Positions 1-17,989 are shown, counted from the first letter of the stretch. The stretch: 64,000 nt of DNA from Straminergon stramineum (GCA_963920665.1 OY987266.1:3911001-3975000); one strand, 5' to 3'. Program-made: numbers and translations. The notes: generated by a model from the letters alone, not told the origin.

Positions 1-1805
1 TATGATTTTCTAGTATTGAAATGGATTTAGTTTCCCAATTGAAAACTCATAGCTCTAAAATTTGGGAGAAATATAGATTAGAAAAAGACTATTTAAAATT
101 ATCTTCACATGTAGTTTTGTAACACTATATGAATAAACTATGAATTATTAAAATGTAGAAAAAAGTGTACCCATAAATGACCTTAGACTCTTATGAATTA
201 AGACTTTGCATTTCAAGCAAGAATTTTGTAGGGATTAGTTTTAGAAAAGGGTCACAATTAGGTATAATTACCTTATGTTTTTACTCTATGCTAAAACAAT
301 GAAATATTTCATTAGAGCTCCCTAAACCACCACCCTTTCATGTGCAATGAACTTCACCATTGTAAAGATCTTTCCTTTTAATTATGGAGTTCCTTATTCA
401 ACTTCTTTATCTTCTTCAAGGCAACAATTGAATTTTAACCCCTCACCGCCCATGCTTGGCTGCACTAGTTGTCACCAAGGCTTTGGGGGACCAACATAGA
501 AATTGCTCACAATGTTAGATTGGAGGTGGAATTTGTCAAACTCACCACAAGGATTGAAGAAAGCCTTCGTAATAAGGCAGCCTATGTATTCTGATTGACT
601 TTCCGCTATCCAATTATGAGCAATTTGCATTTGATCTCACGAAAAAAAGTAAAATTTGTCACTTTCGGGTGCATCGGCTAATGTTTTAGAATTTATAGCA
701 AGTGTAGTGAATGAAGCTTAGGCTCCAAAATTAGTGGGTATGAGTGCAAAGAAGTGCTCTCTTATTGTCAAAATTTATGTGATCAATAAGCATGTGCATT
801 TATCTTGCTCTAACTTCAAATGCAGAAGGGGACAAGGTTCTTTTAACACAAAAACTAGAAGTGACCTACTGGAAAGTCTAGTAATGACCTCTAGTTGCAA
901 CCCATGAGTGAAACAAAGAGTACAAAAAACATCAAAATTGATAAAACTTTTAGAACCCAAGATGCAATCACCTTCATCATGATAGAATAACCTCAATGGA
1001 GTCAAGATTTTGAACACTCACAACATGATTTGGCCAAAGTTGTTGATCGCATCTAGAGCTCAACAATCTTAGACCGCCCTTTGCTGGTAACCCAAGGACA
1101 AACTTCCTTGTCTAATTTTGTTTAATTCTTTGTAGACACTTTTGGTCCCTTTGGGAAATCAAGGGTTAAAAGGTTAGGAGCCCCAAGGCACTACAACATT
1201 CAAGGCAAATTAACTATGTACAACAAAAACAAATTAGCTCTAATAAAATTAAGTTAATTATATAAAAATGGAATCAACTAACTTGATTTTTTTTAATTAG
1301 ATCAATTGTTCATTAGTTAATTTCAATAAAAATAAAGAATCTCCATTAGCAAAGAATTAAAAACTTTATTAGTAAATTGCACAATTTAATTAAATCAATA
1401 TTTCAACTCTAAATATTCTAAGAGTGTCTAAAGATGATTTGGGTTTGGTCCATGACCCCCCTAAAATGCTTTGGAATTGTTTTTAGGTTGGATCCCAGCT
1501 ATCTTCAAATTGTAGTTGAAATTAAATCTAAAATAATTTGTAAGATTTTTGTGTATAAATTTTATGTCACTTCAAAATCGAGTAGAAATTTTATTTCAAT
1601 TCAAAATTGTATATAATTTTTAAACTCTTAATCAATTAAGTTTAGGAACTATTAGAAGAAAAATAATGCAAAATGAAGTTAATGGAATGAAAAGTCAAAG
1701 TTCTTGAGTATCAAAGAAAGAAACATTAGTATCGAACATTTTTCATTAAAGAAATTGATGACAAGTTCTAGGAAAGGATACTTTACATTTTGTCCTATGT
1801 ATATA
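1..1805. other. AT-rich intergenic DNA, no gene recognised
   Basis: No intact gene is visible. Around 520-620 on the plus strand there is a short coding-like run (reading ...KLTTRIEESLRNKAAYVF, then stop) with no supporting frame on either side, probably a fragment of an old mobile element. The rest is AT-rich with no repeat structure that I can define. Confidence 0.5.
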
Positions 1806-2642
1806 CACTAGTAGAAAATGAGTAGTTTTGCAACTACAAAAGCAATTGGTTTTGAGTTGCATAGGACATTTAGCAATTGGTGCTAATTTGGAGACCCTAA
1901 TTGCAGTAGACTAGTCGCATGTAGAATTGTAGTTGCAAGTCGTGGCAACCTATTTGGAACTTTATCGATGAATTTTTCTCACATGGTTGCCTATGTGGTA
2001 TTTGGTGCCACGTGAGGTCGGTCGCTCAATTGATGAGTTGTGCAACTTGTTGGCATTTCATTTGCGACTAATGTATGACTTGCTTGCGACTCATCTATGA
2101 CTTCATTGTGACTTGTTTGTGACTCATTTGCGACTTGTCTATGATTTGTAGATTTTGAAATTTAAATCTCAATGATTTGTAGGTTTGTAGATTTTAGATC
2201 TAACTTTTAAAAAAAAAATTAAAATTAAAATAATGATATTTAATAGATTTCACTCATTTAGGAAATTTTACAATTTCATAGGTTTTAATAAATTTTGGAT
2301 TTTAAATATTTTTAAATTTCTATAGAATGTAGAAATCTACAAATTGTAAAAGTCTACATATCAAAGAACATCTACAAAATGTAGAAATCTATAAAATATA
2401 AAATTTGAGAATTCTATTAACATTATTCATTATACAAGAATACAACTTATATGTCTTATATGTTCAACTTTATGATACTCTTGACAATTGATATGGTACA
2501 ATTTATATAAGACAATCAGGAAATGACTTTAGAAACAATTTGGAAACAACTAAAAAATGACTACAAAATGTTGAAATGACTAGATACAACTTAGTAATGA
2601 CTAAAAAACGATTAAGAATCAATTAGGAAATGACTAAGGAAC

Positions 2643-2738
2643 GACTAGGAATCGACTAAGAAACAACTATCGTTGACTAGGAATCAACTAAGAAACAACT
2701 ATCATTGACTAGGAATCGACTAAGAAACAATTATCGTT
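2643..2738. repeat. 32-bp tandem repeat, three copies
   Basis: Three consecutive 32-bp units beginning GACTAGGAATCGACTAAG lie inside the CACTA element, differing at a few positions (CGACT/CAACT, CGTT/CATT). They belong to the right subterminal region. Confidence 0.85.
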
Positions 2739-2834
2739 GTCTTATGATCACAGTTGTTATTTAGTTGTTATCTAGTCATTTTTTTGCAATTGTGATGAAT
2801 ATTAGATGGTGAATAATTCACATTCATTCTTAAT

Positions 2835-3110
2835 TTGAACTTTGTTACAATTCTTGTAATCTTACACTTCATTCTATGATTGCTATGCAACTAAAACAAT
2901 GTCTCTACTTCCTTCTACAATTACTTTGCAATTTGCAACTAAAATATTACACTAGCAATGTAAAACAATGACATTGAACTTTGTTACAATTCTTGTAATC
3001 CTACACTTCATTCTATGATTGTTGTGCAACTAAAACAATGTCTTCACTTCCTTCTACAACTACTTTGCAACTAAAATATTATAATATCAATGTAAAACAA
3101 TGACATCGAA
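2835..3110. repeat. Direct tandem duplication of about 139 bp
   Basis: A unit beginning TTGAACTTTGTTACAATTC at 2835 recurs at 2974 with high identity through the stretch ending near ACAATGACATCGAA. The second copy lacks a few bases. It is an internal duplication in the right half of the CACTA element. Confidence 0.85.
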
Positions 3111-3311
3111 CACTAGCTATAAGAATTTAGTGCAAATAAAGAGGTCTATAGTTACAAGATAAGTGTATTAGAACACTTAGTCACATATTAGTCAATTGTT
3201 GGAGACACATTTTTCTTTTAGTGATAGATGGATTTCTCAAATAAGAATTCCAAATAAGATAATACTAAGGATGCACAAGTATATAAAAAAGAAATAACTT
3301 ATTATAAGGAT

Positions 3312-3893
3312 CTTAGAATGGAATATACTCCCATACATCAACATTAAAGTCATCAAGTGGTTGAGTTTTTAATAAGACTTTTCCTTGACCAATAAATATA
3401 ATTGGTGGCTTGTAGCCTTAATAAATCTACTAGCTTGTTTTTTGGTAGCACATTGGAATACCAAGAATTATTGCATCAAATTGAATAAATGGCACACAAC
3501 TACAATACATTGAAGTCATACAAAATTCACTATACCAAACCTACTATTGTACGATAAGAGGCTTTAGACTTTGGCACATTATCATACAACCTTGCTTTTA
3601 AAAAACAACTTACTTTCCCTTCATCACAATCATTGTAGATGTAGCTTTTACCAATAAAAGGGCTCTTAATTTGTCATGAACCAAAATAAATGGGCTCTCT
3701 TCTTGATTACAATATCAACAAACTCAACCTTTCCAACTCAAATTTCCCAATTGAGTGTAAAAATATTATGTTATCCAAAATTAGCCTCCTCTCCTCCAAT
3801 CAAGAGCCATCAAATGACATTTTAATTTCAATTTTGACCATAGGGCCTCTATGCTTAAGGATGTAGTTCAATGGCAATATCCAAACAAATGAC
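3312..3893 (-). pseudogene. Decayed protein-coding relic, family not recognised
   Basis: On the minus strand one frame keeps a protein-like composition over about 580 bases but is broken by several stops. Segments include WILPLNYILKHRGPMVKIEI, KSYIYNDCDEGKVSCFLKAR and GKVLLKTQPLDDFNVDVWEY. These look like remnants of one polypeptide rather than random AT-rich translation, but I cannot assign a family. Its position next to a CACTA element fits an old transposon or captured gene fragment. Alternative: chance open segments. Confidence 0.3.
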
Positions 3894-4887
3894 AGTCATT
3901 TGATGCTAAGGCATGTACACTCATAATCAACACTGCCCAAAATGCAACATCTAGATTTTAACCCAAAAACATCACAAAAAAGTAGATATTGACTAGACAA
4001 GATGTACACAATTAAAATATGAGAGTCTCGGCTCTCATTGGTTTTTGGAGTACCTGGAGCCAGTCCTTTGAAAACTTACGCCTGGAACCCCTGGAACCCC
4101 GGAACATCCAACTGGGCGTCCAAGTGTCTTACCAATTCATCCCTCCATGATCCTACGCTAGCTAGAGCTGTTTCCTGCTTATCTGACTAAAGTTAAGCAT
4201 AGTTGTTTCTGTGAGAGCCTTGTTTCCATTCAATAGCAATTATGTAATCAACATTGAAGACTGAGCAGGCAGGCCTCATCTGTTATATTAGCAAAAAAAT
4301 GAGTAGAATTTTAGCAGCTTCACTAAGTTAAGTACTGTGGTCCTCCACCCTACCAGAGCCTTGGGTTCCTTCTCAGACTACCTGGAACTGCCGCGGTTCG
4401 TCGGCACCAAACCTTGGTTAACCTCGATACTGCCGGCCCTACGATTCTGAAACTATTTCTCTTCAAAAGTCTAGGTTCTATCACTGAAGAACCCAATATA
4501 TCCTACGCACGAGCGCATAATGCAGTAAGCCCCCCACCCAGCTGCAGTTGGTCATTGGAATCCAGATTGCCCATGCGGGCACCAAGTTTGAAGTTCCGAA
4601 AATGGGCCCAATTCACGGAATCAACTTAGATCTGTAGATGTAGAAGGCTTCACACTACTTGTATGATCGATACTTCTTGACAATAGTGTCTGTTTCTGAG
4701 TTCAGCCACTAATCAGTACATACCAGTATAACCATACTGTTCAGTGGTGGGAGTAATTAAGAGATCAAGTCCACTTGAAATCAGTTCTCATCACCGGATT
4801 CATGGCTGAAGATCCCAAATGCAAAGTTCGTTCCAGCAATTCAATAAGACGATCCTGTGGCCTCAGTGCACACGATTGTATGCTACT
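3894..4887. other. Intergenic DNA and probable 3' UTR of the receptor-like gene
   Basis: The receptor-like gene to the right is transcribed toward lower coordinates, so the last few hundred bases here probably hold its 3' UTR and polyadenylation site. Base composition rises from AT-rich to mixed near 4030. No further gene is seen. Confidence 0.4.
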
Positions 4888-7800
4888 TTACCCTCCCTGA
4901 TGCGTAGCAGGGGCTCGGAAACTGTCCCCTCCCCTGAAGCTGTCCGATCCGCGGAAACTGCTCCCTCCCACGAAGTCCATAATTCTGCGCATAGATTCGG
5001 TCCGAACGGCCGGGTGGCTCCTTTTCCGTTGGCGCCAATAGACAGCGCCTGCCACCACACCCAACAGAGCGACCGCACCAACAAGGGTACCGGCAATAAT
5101 CCAAGCTTTGGTTCTGCTCGACATTCCATTTGGGTTGGGTCCCGTATATGTCTGCAAAACGAGTGTAAACATTTTAAACATAAGAATGTATAAACGAAAA
5201 CTGCCAATAAGGTCTGCTGGTGCAAACTTCGACAGACTCCAAGTCTATATGCAAGAGACACATTTGACAAACAAAGCAACATAGTTACATAGTTGGAAGC
5301 ATATCGTACCGCATTTGGGGAGTACTCGCTCCCAGGCGGTTTAAGCAACTGTAAATTGAGCAGAGTGCCGTTCTCTATCTCGCCCTTGACCTGCACACGA
5401 AGTGTCCACCTTCAGAAAGATCTCCAATAAGAGGATCTTGTCCAAGTTCTTGGAGTAGATCCCACAAAAATTCGATTTCCTAGGCCAGGTAGAGGAGGAA
5501 AAAGCAAGTATTTTAAGGATACACACGTTTATAAAGCAGAAAACTCTGTAAGTCGAATAGCTTGCTGTCTCGTTGTGCTGTGACCCAACTTTGAGCTCAC
5601 AATGGAGCATTGAGAAGAACGAACTTCTCGAAGAGAACAAACAAGTTAAGCCGAAGAGAACAACAGGCAACCTCCCCGAAAGTGCAAGTTAAAGTCGAGA
5701 GCAATTCGGAAAAGCAACGACATGAGGGAGAGAGTTCATTGAGACGCACCTCCCAATACGAAGGCGTCAGGGAGACTAGATCATAAGCAGGGACCTCTGC
5801 CGCTACACTTCGACTACCAGTCGAAGGGTCAAACGCGACAGTGCCGGTACAGCCTTCAAAATTTACAGCTCCAGGTCCGGAACCATTCAGTGCTAGAAAA
5901 ACACTCTCTTTGGTGACGGTTACATTTGCCTTGATGAGGTCATCGACAATGAAGAAGAAAGTTTGCACAGCGTCAATCAGGTGAGGTACGTATGAACGCG
6001 TTCTATTTTTTCCTTCAGAAGGAAAGCCTGGATAATTTTTAGCTTTCCAGTAAGTGTAAAACTTCTCACAAGCAGGGTTGTTGAGGATGTCGCCACCTGA
6101 AACCATTGTCAAGATTCGAGTATGTCATAACAAACTTGTTTGACGCAGTACAATCTCTTCACTGACAAATAACCTCGGCATCTCTCTGTAATTAAAAAGG
6201 CTTAACAGAAAGACAAGCATCCCATGAGCTGGGTCTTCCACTTATTGCATCTTAATCCTATAAGCCTGTGGGTCACTACGTCACAATAAACATGTCAATC
6301 TTAGAATAACGACACCAAAGTGTAACGTTCAGCTTCCGCACCTTTCAAGAAATTCAGATCCTTTCAGCTTTGTCTACAGATTGTAACGTTTACACAGGAT
6401 ACTATGCTCTAGGCAAGGTTGCGTAATACACCTACCATGTGGAGAAACTCCAATTTCTCCTTGCAGGGAGTTCACCAAATTAGGATCTGCAACAAACCAA
6501 AAACACTTTCGAAATTCAGTACGAAAAACACATCATGAACATCCTCTTAAATACTACAGTTTGCTAATTTGGATTTCCTCTCAATTTTGATAGTTGCACG
6601 AGTCAGGACGAAAAAGTCCCACCTGTTGCGTTCGTATCTGCAGGATCAAAAGCCGTTACTCCATCTGTCCCGAAATACCAAAATGGAAATCTTATCCTGT
6701 CCTGTACATGAAGAGAAGTATTGTTATTCAAACCCCTGAACATTCTTAAAGACGACAGAAATAACAATTATACCAAGGAATAACAAATTAGAAAAGAGTT
6801 GCAGACATCACGTTTACTTCCACTCCATCTACATCGCAGTAAACAAACTCTGATGCAAGACCCAGGTCGTACCAATCCATAAGCAGCTCTCCAAATATCA
6901 TAGGCCTGAATTGGTTGCACAGCCATAATCACAAACTCATCCTTTCCAACATTATCAAGGACACCCGCAAGCTCATTAGTGTCAATAGTCGAATTGTCCC
7001 CCAAGTGGAGAAGATATGTATTTACAGTTGCCAAGGAACCCACCGCCTGCAGGTGGAGAGAGACGCTCATGAGTACATTAAAAGCTGTGATATGGCAGAA
7101 ATCATGACTCAGTAGCATGAACACCTGTAACATTTTCAACCCCATCGCCCCGTTGAATCTAGATACCCAACCGAGATAACCAAATTGGACGACTTATTCC
7201 TGTATGCATTTGACGACCAAGGTGAGAGTGGGACTGCAGTAACTAACGCATGGATGCATCAGCACATAATATCAAGTGAAAAGTACTGACGTCGACAATG
7301 TTCATGCCCAGGTTCATGCTGTAGTACTGCTGAGTTGTCAGCACAGTGAGACGCTTGATTTTCAATTGCGCCACCTGAAATCAAGTTCACGTTAGAAAAA
7401 CAGCGCAACAATGATGACAAGCCATGAATAATAACAAAATGTCCATTTTTGGAGGAAAGAAATAGATGCTAGCAACCGCTGAATTAAGAATTCGATTGTG
7501 GTGAGCTATGTGACAAATAAAGATGACATATCTGATCACCTGCTGCAAATCTATATCAATAGACAAACCACATGATACACCAGAAACTCATATCCATCAA
7601 TAGAATTACAGTTGCATGTACACCAACTCCTCAAGACCAAAGTAATGTAGCGAAAATACACTTACACTGGAAGCAATGGCTGCTGCCTGATACCTGTCGC
7701 TGAAACTGCAATAGGAAGACAAAGACAGATCCATCAATACCACCAAGCAATGAACAATTGAACACAGATCAGTTCCATCGAGTCCTGTCGCAATCTGATT

Positions 7801-8642
7801 GAATAAGGATCAAAATGCTGTAGAGATTGGTAATGGGCAAGTAATTAAGGCGATTCTAGGTTGATTTAACGCCAGGGTCAATCAAGCTTTTACTGTATGC
7901 TCAGTTTGCAGACCTCAGTGGAACATACTAAGATGCATGTTGCCAATGTCCTAAGAGTAAGAATAGTAGTCCAGACGGAATCAAAGCTTACACTGTGCGG
8001 AAAAATGTTGGGAAGTTCACTCGATTGGAGAGGCTCTCTGAAGTGGCAGCAAAGGAAACAAGCGGATACATTTGTTCAACAAAAACCCGACCAGCTGACA
8101 TAGCTGCATCGGAGCAAGCTGGGCCTACTCCACCAATCAGTGGGGGAACTATGGACGGCCGAAGAAGGGTTTCAGCAGCCATATCCCCCATTTGCCAGTC
8201 ACATTCAGTGTTCCGGCGACTCGGAATCAGCTGATACGATTTGGTGCGTTCGGAGTTCATCACCTCTAGAGCCACTCTGAATGCAGAATTCCTGAACGCA
8301 GGACCACCCAAGAGTACCAGCATTCAGTTTTTTCAGTAGAGCTTGGAAGAGGACAAGCGTGAACTATACATGAGACCCATCACTCTGTCAATGACTTGAA
8401 CACAATCAGTTAGCTATAGCATTACCACTTTCAATTGAACTAGGTCAAGATTCGTGGTTTCGATGTAGAAGAAATTGAACTCACCATTCAATGGATAGGC
8501 TAGTGGGTATGACGGAATCTGGTGAAGGCGCCAGAAAACCTAAGCTGTAGTTTGCTTTCTGAGCTCTTCCATCTCTCAAGCACAGGCATAAGACTACTAC
8601 GAACAGAGTGAAAACACAGTGGTCCCTATTTCTTTCCATCAT
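4888..8642 (-). CDS. Receptor-like protein: signal peptide, GABA-B-like type-1 ligand-binding ectodomain, one TM helix
   Basis: Ten exons joined by GT-AG introns: 8642-8485, 8291-7992, 7705-7666, 7374-7291, 7046-6818, 6701-6623, 6486-6436, 6096-5750, 5390-5310, 5151-4888. The product is about 543 residues. It starts with a hydrophobic signal peptide (MMERNRDHCVFTLFVVVLCL...). The ectodomain has hallmarks of the ANF-receptor/GABA-B family: GGVGPACSDAA, PLVSFAATSESLS, FPTFFRTV, then WYFGTDGVTAFDP. The last exon encodes one membrane helix (about 472-495, AWIIAGTLVGAVALLGVVAG) and a short basic tail with three SFR(G/A) repeats. There is no seven-helix domain and no kinase or channel. Expected location: plasma membrane, ligand side outside; the ligand is unknown. 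Exon 5 is 229 nt, one base more than a multiple of three. Both neighbouring junctions are phase 0, and the frame must shift between about 6925 and 6818. This is either a sequencing error or an inactivating indel. The start was chosen because it gives a clean signal peptide; the next Met is one codon later. Confidence 0.8.
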
Positions 8643-11600
8643 GTGCAACAGAACTTGTGAAATCCTCCTTGTTTCACGATCTTCGAATCCAGAAGTGATT
8701 CTTCGAAATTTAACACAGGCTTGACATCGATTCTTGATCGGTAGTTGCAAAAGAGGCTGAAGAAGCAGGCGAGATCATCAAAAAGAGAGTTGTTCTCAGG
8801 CTACATTATACATCTGGATCCCTCGACTTGGCTCTCGATCGTCGAATGAAAATGACCCACTGCACGATTTTCAAGACGGAACGTAAGAGAAAGGACGAAT
8901 GAGACGATTGTAGCAACGACCACGAGCAACCAAAACCCTAAAAAAAAAGAACTTTCAAGACCACGTGACATTCTACATTCAGCAAGAAATTAGGAACAGC
9001 CCCTAGAACCACAGAAATGAAACGAAATTCGTTTACGACCTACTCCGATAAGGAGCTGGAGTAAAACAATCACAGTCCTCTATAAGAAACACAAACGAGC
9101 TGGAATTTCTGAAGAAGAAGAACACAACGGGTTAGGAAACCACAGGGGGCTGCAATGTGAGCTGCAAGCCTGTTCACTCCAAGTCCGCGACCAACTTCAA
9201 CGCTACCACTACCTGCATCGGCAACACCGCATCCCCGAGAGTCGACAAATTGACTACAGAGTACAACTCCAACACTAGCAACTCCGAGCAGTACCGTCCA
9301 CAGCTCCTTCCTCCGCTGGCAGACGTAAGAGAGACAAGGAAGGAAGATTGGAGCTAGCTACGGTAGCAGCAGAAGGAGAGACAAGGGAGGCAACGGAACG
9401 GCAAGAGCGTCGAGTTAGGGAGATCGAAAAACCGCCGCATTAGCAGTAGGTTTTGAAGGAGCTACTCACCAAAACGAGCAGCGTAAGACAGGATTGATTC
9501 GAAACTAAATCACCTTCACCACAAAGGTTTCGAGACCAAACAGGAAATGCACGAAAGCTACGGCGGCAGCTCCGAAACAGCAGAAATATGATACCTTGCT
9601 TGGTGCAGCTGCAGCAGCAGCATCCGTCGAGCCGATAGGTTAAGATTTAACTACCGAGAGTTGGATACTCGGTGAAGAAGAGCCCATTAGCCCAAGCAAA
9701 GCTCTGCCAGAGAATCATTTGCAGGCAGGCATGCAATCAATGAGTTGGGCTAGCGACAAAACAAATGTTGTATCTTTACTCTTCAGTTCTATGCACGTCT
9801 GCACCTTTCCTGACAATTGATTGCATATCAGAGTAGCCTGTCTGGCCCTCCATGGACCAGCAATGGAGTGAATGGACCTTTTCTAGCCCGCCGTCCAAGT
9901 CATACGAAGAAGATCCAAGAATATCATCAACACGGATTGTCCGTCCGTCTGTCTCTCCCCAAATCTCCAGTTCGCTCAAAACCTCTCTAAGCTTAGTAGC
10001 TTACTGCAGGCAGTCCTAGAGTCCGAGTTTCAGCGCTCGTCTCCGACCGACACGTGCACTGCCTCAAGCCAACAGCCATCTGTGGACAGTGAATGTCCCG
10101 GCCGATGCCATTCAAATTCCATTAACTTATTAATAAGTTCTAACGCTTGAGTTCGCACGCCCGGCGCACTGCCGGTCTGCCTCCACAACAGCCTTCCCGC
10201 GTCCCCGGGCAGTAAGCCAAGCCATTTTGAAATATGAAGTGAGCGAGCAGCGCCGTTTTAAGAACTGAAGACGGAAGTTACAGTAACTTTCAGGCTCAAT
10301 AACTTGGCTTCTTTACGACAGACAGAAGGGACAGAATCAGTGCGTGGGTCCCTGGCTAGGTCTCCTTTCCGTCACCTCATTTAAAGGTGGTGCTGCTCCC
10401 CTGGAAGTCCGTCAGGCGCACTCTCTTACGTGAGCAATCGATGAGTCAAAGACAATAGGGCTCAATAATTGCACTGGAACTACAAAACTACTCCGTAGAA
10501 TACTGGCCTACGTACTTGGGGAACTGGAGTGTACTGGACTGGCTGATGCCAGGGCCTCCTCACCAGCTCCGGTTGTCGCCGCCATTCCTGTCCGCTCTCC
10601 TCTCCTTGCACTCAGTTAGGTGAGTTAGGGGCAGTCCCAACTCACAATGGGTTCAGCGAACTTGCTGAACTTTTGTCTACACCATTGTCCGTTTTCAGTG
10701 GAGAAGGAAGTTCAGTGGGTTTGCTGAATCAGTGATCTTAAGACACATCAAGAGTTCAATGAGTGCGTGGAACGGGACTTCCCCTATTGTGACTCCCCCT
10801 CTTAACTCCCTCCACTTAAGGTGGACAACCATTTCTGGGCTCTGCAGACGCTATCCCGGAATCCCGGAACCTTACTTTGCATAAGAAGATTTGGAACCAT
10901 TGCATAAAAAGTTCTTCACACAATTTCAAGGCACCAACATGGTATCCAAAATTTCGTATGCCACCATTGCATGAATTCGCACTTCATCCAAGGAGATTTC
11001 TTTTTACTACATGCTCCATTTTACTTCTATATATGAATGTGTTTTCTTGGTTTTACTTTCTTCAATGGAATCACACGTCTCCTATGTGTCATACAGAGTA
11101 CAATTTTCAGAACTTTTTATGAATATTTTAAGGCACTGTGAATTTGGGAAGAAAAAGTGAACACAATTCTTATCAAGTAGAAAATGCAGTCAAAGAATCT
11201 GAACTTTTGTCCAGGTATACACTCATTTGGAATCGTTTGTAAGTCCACTTTCTGGCTCCATTGATCGAAAAGGGAGGCCCGAACCCGGACGCCCCCTAAT
11301 CTGTATTCTAGTGGAGTTGGAATCCTCTTGCAAATGGAAAAACCACCACATCAAAAAATTGAAAATTTGGCGAGGAAAATTCTTCTTTTTCTAAGGAAAT
11401 TGAAATTGAAAGACAGCGGATGGAGAGTTCCTATTCTGTTTGCACAACGAAAAAGGACACTCGCACGGTAGACACAAATGCAAGGCAATAGCTTGGTAAT
11501 ACAAGGTTGAGCGCACAGAACTATGTAAAGCCACCAGAAAATGCATCACTGTAGCGATTCACGAACTTCACTGCTTTTCCTTCTAGAAACCTCACAGACG

Positions 11601-11711
11601 GCAAATGAGAGTGAAGTAACAAAATAGGAAAAAATATAACTAAGTTGATTAGGAGAAAACCAATAGAACTACTACAACTAGCAGTTGGCTGCTGAGTAAA
11701 TATCCCACTCG
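8643..11711. other. Intergenic region between two minus-strand genes
   Basis: This holds the presumed 5' leader and promoter of the receptor-like gene (8643 to about 10100, near 50% GC) and, at the far end, the 3' UTR of glutathione reductase. A second CACGTG occurs at 10051-10056. No coding sequence that I can defend is present; open frames here lack partners or homologous motifs. Confidence 0.4.
8933..8967. promoter_or_regulatory. Telo-box and G-box in the 5' region of the receptor-like gene
   Basis: AAACCCTAA at 8933-8941 matches the plant telo-box and CACGTG at 8962-8967 is a G-box core. Both lie about 290-325 bases upstream of the receptor-like start codon, where a promoter or 5' leader would be expected. 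Matches are short, so function is inference. Confidence 0.3.
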
Positions 11712-16623
<4,912 letters not shown>

Positions 16624-17985
16624 CGCTTCCCTTCCTTAGGTTCCCGCGCCCCTGCACCACGTCCAATTCACCTGAATCTTTCTCCACGCCCGATGACCTC
16701 AATTTCCTACAGAAACGTGCAAATATCGACCAATTCACTACAATCTGTGCCAGAGCACCACCACGAACCAAACCTAAAACAAGAAAGCTCGATTCCACCG
16801 TTCACTGCACAATCCTCCCAAGCCCCTAGGTCGCGAATAATCACAAAAATCTCCACGAATTCGGCATGCAATGAAAATCTTGCACTCACGACCGACTTAC
16901 CTGGAACGGAAACCACGAGAACTCGCAAATCGCCAACAAATCCTGTTCTCGGCAACCCCGAGCGACCGATGCGAGTGCTCCTCCCTCCCTCCAGTGCAGC
17001 ACAGTCGAGAAGGGACCCAAAGCCGTGGGGACGAAGTGTCCATCACCGTGGAAATCCCGATGGACGGACGGTGAGCAGCCAGCGCGAGAGTCTCGTCCGT
17101 CGTCCGACGACGATTTTCGGCAACGCCATCCGGGACTAGCCGCCAACCAGGTCTCGCTCGACTGACGGGGCTTGCCACGTCAATAGTAACAGATGTCAGC
17201 CCGAGGTCCTTCCGACGAAGAACCCCCGCCGGCCCGAGCACCCGTCACTGTCGTCAGTTCACTCCCCGGTTTGAATTTTCTGGCCAGTGGAGTATTGTTA
17301 CGATGGTTCGTCGGTTCGTCGGTTCGCTGTATGGTCCATGCTCCGGTCTTGGTCCCACCGGGATCGGTCGGTCCCGGTCGGCATTGCAAGATAAGGCTTC
17401 CGGGCTCTCGTCGTCTCGTGGTATGCATTGGAGTTGTCATCACTTGCATGCTCCCTGTTGTCTTCCCCCAATCGCCCTACGCCAAGTGCAGAAGCCGTTA
17501 AGCCCTGGCCCCTCGCCGACCTTTGGGTGGGCCTTGAACGCCACTTTGGTCGGCATGTTACGCCAATTGCAGTTCCTACCATGCAACGTGACCAGAAAAA
17601 ATAAAATTCTTCAGCATCTCAGAATTTCTCACTGTCGGGTCATTTCATCACATGTTCTGTACATGTCTGTACATGAAATCTGTAGTGTAGAAGAGAGATT
17701 TGACTTAGCAAAACATCTGCTGATGAGCTGGACTAGTATGCTACAAAAGCGAAGCACATCTCATCCTCAATCGTAGGAGCTGCCCGGCTCAAGGAGGACA
17801 GGGTAGGGTACTTCACATTCTGCAATGTCCTTTCCAGCGAGCCCGGCAGTGCGTAGTTCCCACTGAAAACGGAATCTCAGTTCAGGCTTCTTGAGCAGAT
17901 CAAGGTTGGGATTTGTATCTTTCAAAGAGAAGAAGGAAAACTTGAGAGAAAAGGAAGCCAATTTGAAACATTTGGAAACCACAAG
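16624..17985. other. 5' region of glutathione reductase, GC-rich, then intergenic
   Basis: The stretch up to about 17600 is clearly more GC-rich than its surroundings and open in several frames on both strands, as expected for a promoter-proximal leader. A short array GTTCGTCGGTTCGTCGGTTCG sits near 17304-17325. I see no family motif supporting a gene. Confidence 0.4.
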
Positions 17986-17989
17986 CTAC

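Larger units (their letters stand above)
1806..3223. mobile_element. Non-autonomous CACTA-type DNA transposon
   Basis: The left end reads CACTAGTAGAAAATG. The right end, read on the minus strand, is CACTAAAAGAAAAATG, so the termini form an imperfect inverted repeat starting with the CACTA signature. The element is flanked on both sides by ATA (1803-1805 and 3224-3226), which matches the 3-bp target duplication typical of CACTA elements. The left subterminal part (about 1880-2160) is rich in short degenerate copies of TGCGACT/TGTGACT and the right part in AACTA/GACTA motifs, as expected for subterminal transposase-binding arrays. No transposase frame is present, so the copy would depend on a transposase supplied in trans. 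Confidence 0.85.
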
